Assembly (NCBI RefSeq): GCF_026914265.1
Contig: NC_069126.1
Span: forward strand, 41,637,237 to 41,701,236
Reading direction: 5' to 3'
DNA from: Mya arenaria
Lineage: Eukaryota > Mollusca > Bivalvia > Myida > Myidae
Length of the DNA: 64,000 nt
Shown here piece after piece: positions 56,447 to 64,000 of this stretch. The notes beneath the pieces are model-generated. The model saw only the letters and a program-made list of their open reading frames with translations, had not been told where the DNA came from and ran no database searches. The position numbers and the translations under genes are program-made. The first letter of the stretch is position 1; each line of letters opens with the position of its first letter.

Positions 56447-59400
56447 CTTTATGTTTGGAGCGATCTGACTTGCCGGGTTTCACCTTTGTCTTTGTGCTTG
56501 GTTTGCGGGGAACTTTCTCATTGGGTTTTTTAATATTTAACAATGGGTGGATCTCTGGAATGGAACAGAATTTTTTTATTTATTTTTTTATTTTCATTAA
56601 CATTTATTTATATTTGTGTGCCCTTTATTATATACTTATGTAAAAAAACCAGTACCATTTTGTGTCTTTAATGACAATACCAATATTAAGTTCATTAATC
56701 AAAAAAAAGACTACCTTGCAAGTTACCTTGAATTGCCCCCACTGTATGGCCAGGTTACAGCTCTGTATGGCCAGGTTACAGCGCTAACAGGCCAAAATAC
56801 AAGGGATTTTGACCAGTGGCCCTTGAGACTGACTATGACGGTCAATTTACACAGTACACAATTATGTCTTATAGCAAACAATATTCACTAAAATGAAGAA
56901 ACAGAAAAAAAAAAATGATCACAATCAATACCATCAGTTGGGGCATTCTCCAGATCAACATCAAGGGCCCTAACTCTGGCCTTTTTGGCAGAATCAGGGG
57001 TGGGTTGTGACCCTTTTCTTTTACTCTGGCTCTCCTCCTGGGGCTAAAAACAAACCAAACACCAGCATTATAAGAAGATTGTATTTGCCATATGATTGAA
57101 TCATACACCAAAATATATTGCTGCCAAGAAGAAGCATATATTGTTTTTGCAAGAATCAGCACAATCACACATGTACTTACAATTACTACAAAAATTACTA
57201 CACAGGTAAAGAGGCCGAGTATCTATATTTTAAATGTATTTACTATAAAAGTGGTTCCCTTCAACAGTTAAAAAATATTACACAGGTAAAAGAGACAGCT
57301 CATTCTTATTTTGAATGTTTTTACTTTGTATTTAGTTTGGTGCAACTGTAAAAAACTATAACTCCACGAGTCGGATGTGTCGCCTGACGAATTATTTACT
57401 GTCGACACTAGAGCTGTTAGATTGGCATTTTATTCATTTATAGACAATGATGTTGCCATTTAACTTTCAAGTGTATGTGGCATTTGATAGTTTACGAGAT
57501 ATGCCACGGACAAAACCTAAGCAAGAAAATTAACAAAGGGAAATAACTCTTAAAATATGGCAGCAAGAGTAACGGTTCTTGTGCACTGCACTTGCCCTCA
57601 ATGAGATCTATCTAGCTATGAAGTTTCAAGTTGATACCTCTTATATTCTTCAAGATATGCCCCGGACAAAACTTTAAGCATGAAAATTAACAAAGGGCAA
57701 TAACTTTAAAACTAAGAAAGCATGAGTTACTGTTATTGTGCACTGCACTTGCCCTCCATGAGATCTATCTACATATGAAGTTTCAAGTTGATAACTCTTA
57801 TATTCTAAAAGATATGCCCCGGACAAAACTTTAAGCATGAAAAATAACAAAGGGCAATAACTCTAAAAATATGGAAGCAAGAGTAACAGTTCTTGTGCAC
57901 TATACTTGCCATCAATTAGATCTATCTACATATGAAATTTCAAGTTGATACCACTAATAGTTTAGGAGATATACCCCGGACAAGCGAAAATGGGACGCCG
58001 CCGCCAACGACGACGACGCCGCCGACAAAAGTAACCCCTATATGTCGTCTTTTCAGGCGACACAAAAACTACACATTTAAAGAGGCAGAGCATTCATATT
58101 TTCAATGTGTTCACTTTTAAAGCTGTCCCATCCACAGTAAATATATTACTACACAGGTATAGAGACAGAGCATTTATAATTTTAATGTTTCACTTTGAAA
58201 GAAGTTCCCCTCAACAAAAAAAACCTACTACACAGGTAAAGAAAAAGAGCATTATTGTTTTCAATGGTTTTACTTTAAAAGTAGATCCGTTGAGGGAAAG
58301 GTACAAATAAGAGAAGAATTATTCACTCATATACTTTTAATTTAGAAAGTGACAGAAAGTCAGGGTACTCACGTCAGGTTGGAGCGACCAGCCTTCCTCT
58401 GGTTCCTCTATCTCTGGGGCAACAGGCAGGTAAAGAAGGGCGTCTCCATCGTCATCCTCCTCATCACTGAAACACATACATCATATCATGTCTTGATAAA
58501 TGAATTTATTCTTTGTTTTCAAGTATAAAATATGAAACTATTCACCTATAAAATTATTTCAAAAATTATATTTGATTACTTCTGGTAGAAAATAATATTT
58601 AATGAATTCTGATTGGTTGTTCCATCTGTCTTTTTCGATCTTTGTTTGTCGTGCCTGACACTTGACATTTTATAAAATATCATAAATAATTATCTCATTA
58701 AGTTTGCTAATGTGGTTTTTACATTTTCAAATGTATGAAAGAAGGAATTATTAATACTATCTATGCATTTAAAATAAAATAAAAAAATAAAAGCATACCA
58801 TTACTCAAAATATCTTGTGCAAGTTATATCTAATAGTGAACAATACTATTGGAAATTTACTAAGTCAATCACAGGGGAAGCAACTTTTATTTGAGCTAGA
58901 CTTATTCTCCCTCTCAGTTGCCTCCCTTTCTATTTTTAATTGATAAAAAAATTATTTCTATGATAATGATACTGTTGTATTTCTTGGGATGGGTGTGAGA
59001 TGTACAATGACACAAGGTTTCGGTTACAAGTTTACTGTGTGAAGTCTGATTAATAAGTGCTATGAAAATGTACAAAATCAGTTTATAATAAACAATACAT
59101 GCAATAGAGTTTATGATTAAAGGGAAGTAATGCAATTTAACTCATTGTCTATTGTTGTGTTTGAGCAGGGTATATAATACGACAGATACCATCACAAATG
59201 TTATTGAGAATCTATATTTCATGCATAAAATGGCTTGTTCTGAGAGATGTGAAGAAATATAATATATAAGGAATTAAGGTATACAAGGTACACATCATCA
59301 CCTTAATGCAAGAAGTCTTCTTTTCTTTTTTGAGTTTATAAAGGTCTGCTCACGCCATATAATGATTGCATTATGGCTTGACCTGGTCACATCACTCAGT

Positions 59401-62400
59401 GTGACTTTAAATAAATTTTGAAGTAAAAGGAGGAAATTTACCCCCACCAGTTGCTAGTGTATTTACCAAAAGAGTAATTTTGGACCCTTATTGCCGCAAA
59501 ACTTCTGATAAATGACATATAGAGTGGTCCCACAGCTCTTATTATTCTAAAGCAGGGCTTTTTTCTGCCCATTTTGGGAAAAGACCTTAGACATGTTGGG
59601 AAAATTTGCTTCGCGAATAAGCCTAAATTGAGAAATTTTACAGTGAAAAGAACAAGCTTTTCAATCTCCTGCAAATAAGGAAATTATTAAGTATTAGTTT
59701 CTTTCCCTTTCAAAAGACCCAAAACGGCTGAAATATCAATCCTATGTGTGTTTATATCTATTGCAAAAAATCATACCAGATAATATTTCATTCTAATCTC
59801 TGAATGTGATGAAAATAAATGATTTCTGAATTCAATTATCCCCAAAACTTTACATCACATAATTCAATAGGATGTTGAATGAACCAGTACAGGTAAAAAG
59901 TCTTCCATAAAAAAAGTGTTGTTTTTTTTATTGGGATTTTTTTTCTGAATATTGGGAAAAATATCATTTTGCTTTTGGAATGGGTCCGAAAGTTGAACAG
60001 TGGGTACAATAGAAAAAGCCCTGTAAAGGGTTTATTTTCTCTAATCTTGACAAGATATAAATTTAGAAGTTAATGCTCTTTAAAAATCAGCATGTTTAAA
60101 TGTTCATAAATGAAATTCAAAGGACTACAATGTGTAATTATTTATAAAATTATGTTCATCGCTTTCGATTTCCTATACGAACAATGCAATAACTCAATAT
60201 CTGCTTCTATTTATATATGCACTTATAGAGTTCAAGCTCCTTGTTGACGACATATAGTACTCACCTGCTGACAAAAGCCTGGATGGGCTCCACAGTGGTC
60301 ACATCCACATCCACATCCTCCTCGTCCTCTGGAAACAATCGCACATACCATACATATTAGTCAAATGATTAAACATTGAACTGAATTTGGCTCTGCTAAA
60401 TGTGACTAGTTTAATATTAGTAACTGCACGCACAACCCGAGATAGTGAAGTTATACATAAATGCTGCAGTGCGAATGTATTATATCACAGAAGGTAGTGG
60501 GTGAAGCAACTGTTTTGTACCATGTTGAAGGACAACCTTCAATAACTAGCTACGTATAAGTGAAAAGCGTTGTAAATCATCCACACAATTAATACTACAC
60601 ATTTATATTTCATGTAACCTTCCCAATATGATTGTTTATTCCAATATGATTGTTTATGTATAAACAAAAACATTAAAACATTCCTCAACATGGTACAAGT
60701 ACTTATTTTGGCATTTAGCCTCTAGGAGTGATCTTGACCTATGAGTTACAGACCTGGGACATGTGACATGCCATCTTGGTGAACATTCATGTGAAGTTTC
60801 CAGGAAATCCTATAATGAATAGGTTATAACTTAGAGGGAGCCCTGACAAGGTTCATTTCAACCTTTTAACTTTTATGGTGACCTTGACTTTTGAGTTGCA
60901 AACCTGGGTGGTGTACATGACATCATCGTAAACCTTTAGGTTTTTTTTAAAGTGCTTTAATGCATGGTCAAAATACAGCCTGGATAAGGATCAATCTGGA
61001 TGGATGCACTGGAGCACTGATGTACACAGAACCACCATTGTGACAACTGCCTTACTCAACGCATGCAGGCTTGACAAAAATCATAAAACATAAGAACTTG
61101 TCAAGATAATTGTATAATGGACAAGATCAAAAAATCCAACAAGAGTAACCAACCCTTAAGATCCTTTTTCTCCATTCCCTCCTCGGCGATGTCAAACTCG
61201 GACTCTCGCTCATCGTATTCCACATTCTCATCCAGTTCTTTGAAGTCCGGGGCAAACGCACTCCAGTTTTCCTGCAAAAACATACATTCAAACTGAAATC
61301 ATCCTCTGCCTTAAACATTCTGGGTCATTTTAAGTTTAATATTGCTTAAGCTGTAAATTCTTTAAAGTTTGTTAGATTTTCTGTTTAATAGTTGATTGAG
61401 CATAATATGTTCTCTTTAATGTTTGTTTCATGTTGTGCCATATGTTTTGATACCTCTCATGCATATGTGGGCCACAAATGTAAATAAAACACGAAAACTC
61501 CTACTCCTCACTGTCTGTACCAGCAAAAGAGTTCAGATTACATGCTACAAATGAACTACAATATCTACCACTTGATTCTGCGCCCAGACAGACACCACAC
61601 CACTCGAGATGGACACGATGATTGGTCGCACTGGATGCCACTGGAATAGAAGATATAAGTGGTGATTGAGTTATTCAATATCTTTGTAAAACCGTGTATA
61701 GGTTTGATCAGAAACCTTAAACATGGAAAATACATTAACAATTTTTAAATTAAATGTTTTATACAATATTTGTACCATATGCATATAAGGTAATACAATT
61801 GTAAGTACAAAGGTTATCAACTCATAATAGCAGAAACTATGGCCCACATAAGGACAACAGTACTGGTTTCTACCCAGGAATACACTCATAGAGTGATTCA
61901 TGTCAGTATTCAGATGTTCTCAGAATTGAGCTACATTAAATAAGTTTGCAAACTGTAAAACCAGTGCTAACATACAGCAACATCAAGTAGAAGTTCTCCC
62001 TTAGTTCCGTGGAGGATTTTCACGAGGTTGCCAACTGCTTTCTCCCAGATATGGAGTGTGTGCTGCTTGGCAGAGCCTGCCACGATAAACTCTCCATCAC
62101 CGGAGAAACAACACTTCTTCCACATTGTTCTAAAAATAACCAATTACAAGGCTTGTTATTTCAATGTACCAGTAATGAAAGGACAATCATTTTATTGAGT
62201 GTGAGCTGCTTGGCCGAGACCAACACGATGGCCGTCACCAAAAAGAGAAACATTTTTCTAACATTAACCAAAATGAAATACAAGCTCATTTATATCAATA
62301 TATATTTAAAAAGCAATCCTTCTCTCAGATATGGATTGTGCGCCGCTTGAGCGAGTCTGCCGCAATGAACTCCCAATCAAAAGAATCAACACTACTTTCA

Positions 62401-62844
62401 CATAATTCTATGGGAAACGAACCACAGGTATTTAAAATGTATAAAAAGCTATATCAGCTGATTAACATACATCCTAATAATCAAAATTCACTGTTTGTAT
62501 CAATATGAACTGCAATTATGATCTCAATTTAGCTACCATTGAAAGCACTTAATTAATAACAATTCTGGTAAATTGCACTAATGTATGATGAGTTAGAATG
62601 TCTGAATGAGTCTTGTACGGATGCTCAACACACAAAAAAAATAAAGCTTTCATAAAGGGGCTATCTTGTCTTCTCCTATTATTTGGATGTGCAAGGAGAA
62701 ATATGTGCGTATGTAAGTGGCTACTTGTTGACGAGGTCCTGTAGCTTCTGTATGGGTTCTGGTTCCCCATCCTTCGCACACGCCAGAACTTCCCCGCTTT
62801 CATACACGCGAATAATCCGGTCTGCTGAGTTTACCAGGAAACAA
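56447..62844 (-). CDS. RBBP5: RBBP5, 3' half (eight exons; upstream exons outside the window)
   Basis: Exons on the minus strand, 5' to 3': 62844-62725, 62129-61976, 61640-61569, 61271-61154, 60328-60265, 58466-58373, 57043-56932 and 56554-56447. All have AG acceptors and GT donors, and codon phases join without gaps. The protein matches RBBP5: [60 protein letters not shown] (last WD40 blades), then [20 protein letters not shown] (the segment known to bind ASH2L/MLL), [13 protein letters not shown] (matching the WDR5-binding motif), [16 protein letters not shown] and a basic tail with [24 protein letters not shown]5 is a core nuclear subunit of MLL/SET1 H3K4 methyltransferases. The first exon seen corresponds to roughly human residue 212; no earlier exon was found in 62845-64000. 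The true C-terminus is uncertain. Confidence 0.95.
57194..58300. repeat. 80-bp minisatellite in an RBBP5 intron, split by a transposon
   Basis: Units with CTACACAGGTAAAGAG and an ACTTTAAAAGTAG segment occur with ~80-bp spacing at 57201, 57281, then 58072, 58152 and 58231. The gap is filled by the element at 57377-58063. Confidence 0.75.
57377..58063. mobile_element. Pearl-like element with 157-bp internal tandem repeats
   Basis: Ends GTGTCGCCTGA and TCAGGCGACAC are perfect 11-bp inverted repeats. Core units of ~157 bp (GATATGCCCCGGACAAAACT) start at 57498, 57654, 57811 and, partially, 57968. A GCC/GAC microsatellite at about 57993-58026 follows the core. Same architecture as 53811-54403 but a different sequence. 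Confidence 0.8.
59553..60023. mobile_element. MITE, 471 bp, in an RBBP5 intron
   Basis: Ends CAGGGCTTTTT and AAAAAGCCCTG form inverted repeats, flanked by TAAAG on both sides (59548-59552 and 60024-60028). No coding frame. Confidence 0.8.
60700..60960. repeat. GTGACCTTGAC-type interspersed repeat in an RBBP5 intron
   Basis: Two diverged ~150-bp units share ATCTTGACCTATGAGTTACA/ACCTTGACTTTTGAGTTGCA, then CCTGGG and CATGACAT-like motifs. Similar in style to the TGACCT-rich repeats in the gene array. Confidence 0.5.
62190..62265 (-). pseudogene. Decayed duplicate of an RBBP5 exon (ghost exon 1)
   Basis: On the minus strand [12 protein letters not shown] aligns with [12 protein letters not shown] of the exon at 61976-62129. 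The DNA GAGCTGCTTGGCCGAG matches GTGCTGCTTGGCAGAG at ~62061, offset by ~144 bp. Catalogued as non-functional because the frame and splice sites are lost. Confidence 0.65.
62318..62412 (-). pseudogene. Decayed duplicate of an RBBP5 exon (ghost exon 2)
   Basis: The plus-strand segment CTCAGATATGGATTGTGCGC matches CCCAGATATGGAGTGTGTGC of the functional exon. The minus-strand translation contains [16 protein letters not shown] followed by a stop, versus [16 protein letters not shown] in RBBP5. Confidence 0.7.
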
Positions 62845-64000
62845 CTGAAATACACACACATGTACTTGAATGATCACATGTGTTGTAATGTTGCCAAGAG
62901 CTATAGATAAGGGTTGTAATGGGCATAAATATGCTTTAAAATATGCCAATTACAATACAAAGTCAAAAATCTGTTGGAATCAGTATGAATATATCTTGTT
63001 ATAACAGCATACCGTTACTACAATAAATAAACAACCATTACGGGAACAAGCATTTTGACCAGATGGCCACTAAATCAGTTTAGAATTTATTCAACTCCAA
63101 TGCAGTGATCTCCCTTGAGGAAAATAGAGAAAAGAAGTTTTGGATGTGTAATGTTTTAATAAATTAAATTCTGCGTTTAGGATCAAGCCTATTGTGTAGC
63201 CCATTACACTTTATTGAATGAAACCAAGGTGTACAATACACTTCACAAAATTACATGAATAATATTATTAAGGGCATTCATTGGGCCTAAAAAAATAATA
63301 CATTTGGTCCGGGTTACCCGACCCTACCTACGGAATAGGCGCCGACCCTACCGTTTTTATAGTCAGTTTTAAAAAAAAAATGAAAAACTTAAAAAAAAAA
63401 TAATAATATTTGTTTTTGGTTTTTAAATATGGAGTTTAAAAACACCATTCTCCAATGATGAAAATGACATTCTAATATTAAGCCTAATAAAAAAAAAAAA
63501 AAAAAAAAAAAAAAGCCTACCTACCCTACCTATTTTTGAAAAGGATGTAACCCTAACCAAACAAATTTTTTTTTTTAGGCCTAACATATTAAACAAACAT
63601 TATCTGTATCTCTGGTAGCCCATTTATAACGCTGCAATGATTACTAAAATACTTTTTTCAGTATGTCAAAGGAATGTGAAACTTCTAATAAATTTCAAAA
63701 ATGTCTACTATAAATACATTTATTAGTATGCAGTGTTCTCAATAAGAACCTGCTGCAGGCCAAAATGGACAGTTCAAATGGCAATTGGGCCAGTTCAAAT
63801 CTGGAAAAATAAATTAATTTTAAGTAGAATAAGAAGTAGCTGTTCAGTAACTTTACTTTTTGAGACTGTTCAACCGAAACTTATTGAGAACCCTGAGTAT
63901 GTATTCTATTTTATAACACACTAGACAATGAGTGTGATATAAAAAAATATATTTTAAAACATCCATTATTACAAGTATGCATTGAAAACACAATATACTT
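62845..64000. other. RBBP5 intron, no further exon found
   Basis: AT-rich intronic sequence with homopolymer A tracts (about 63370 and 63490-63514) and a MITE at 63281. Nothing corresponding to the preceding RBBP5 residues is present. Confidence 0.6.
63281..63584. mobile_element. MITE, ~304 bp, TTRGGCCTAA ends
   Basis: Left end TTGGGCCTAAAAAAATAATA and right end TTTTTTTTAGGCCTAA are inverted and continue through TTTGGT/ACCAAA-like and GGGTTAC/GTAACCC segments (about 40 bp). The interior holds CCGACCCTACC and poly-A runs. Confidence 0.65.

Overview
The window is eukaryotic, AT-rich and dense in repeats. A bivalve mollusc, plausibly a Dreissena-like freshwater mussel, is my inference. It rests on the repeat repertoire (pearl-like elements with ~160-bp core repeats, TTAA and GC-rich MITEs, repeats carrying AGGTCA/TGACCT motifs), on a tandem array of B-box/propeller genes, and on an intron-rich RBBP5 orthologue. 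No species was confirmed by search, and no virus-derived or LTR element was recognised.

Layout. 1-3264: a LINE on the minus strand, with ORF1, a spacer holding a large AT-rich microsatellite, and the start of ORF2 (APE-type endonuclease) running off the left edge. 3475-4800: a seven-finger C2H2 zinc-finger exon followed by a decayed finger tail that a GC-rich MITE interrupts. 5466-5662: a GAT microsatellite. 6516-10115: a ~3.6-kb satellite of 25-bp units with several higher-order periods. 10116-12335: no gene seen.

12336-52133 is the core: nine copies of one apparently intronless minus-strand gene, called A to I here. It encodes two B-box zinc fingers, a coiled coil, a hinge of 26-residue repeats and a C-terminal NHL-like propeller, with no RING finger. 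A, B, C, H and I are intact (618-679 codons). D is a fragment; E, F and G are pseudogenes. Gene order and flanking DNA indicate two paralogous arrays, A-B-C-(D)-E and F-G-H-I, offset by about 19-24 kb. In F the hinge repeat has expanded to about 21 units of 77/78 bp and the propeller is gone. MITEs present in one array but not the other give filled/empty-site pairs that date insertions relative to the duplication.

56447-62844 holds the 3' half of RBBP5 (minus strand, eight exons with good splice sites). RBBP5 is a core subunit of the MLL/SET1 H3K4 methyltransferase complexes. Its upstream exons lie beyond the right edge. Its introns carry several transposons, a split 80-bp minisatellite and two decayed tandem copies of one coding exon.

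Functionally, RBBP5 is a conserved chromatin gene, whereas the B-box array looks like a fast-evolving, lineage-specific family. B-box/TRIM-like proteins often act in ubiquitin signalling or innate immunity, but nothing in the DNA proves that role here.
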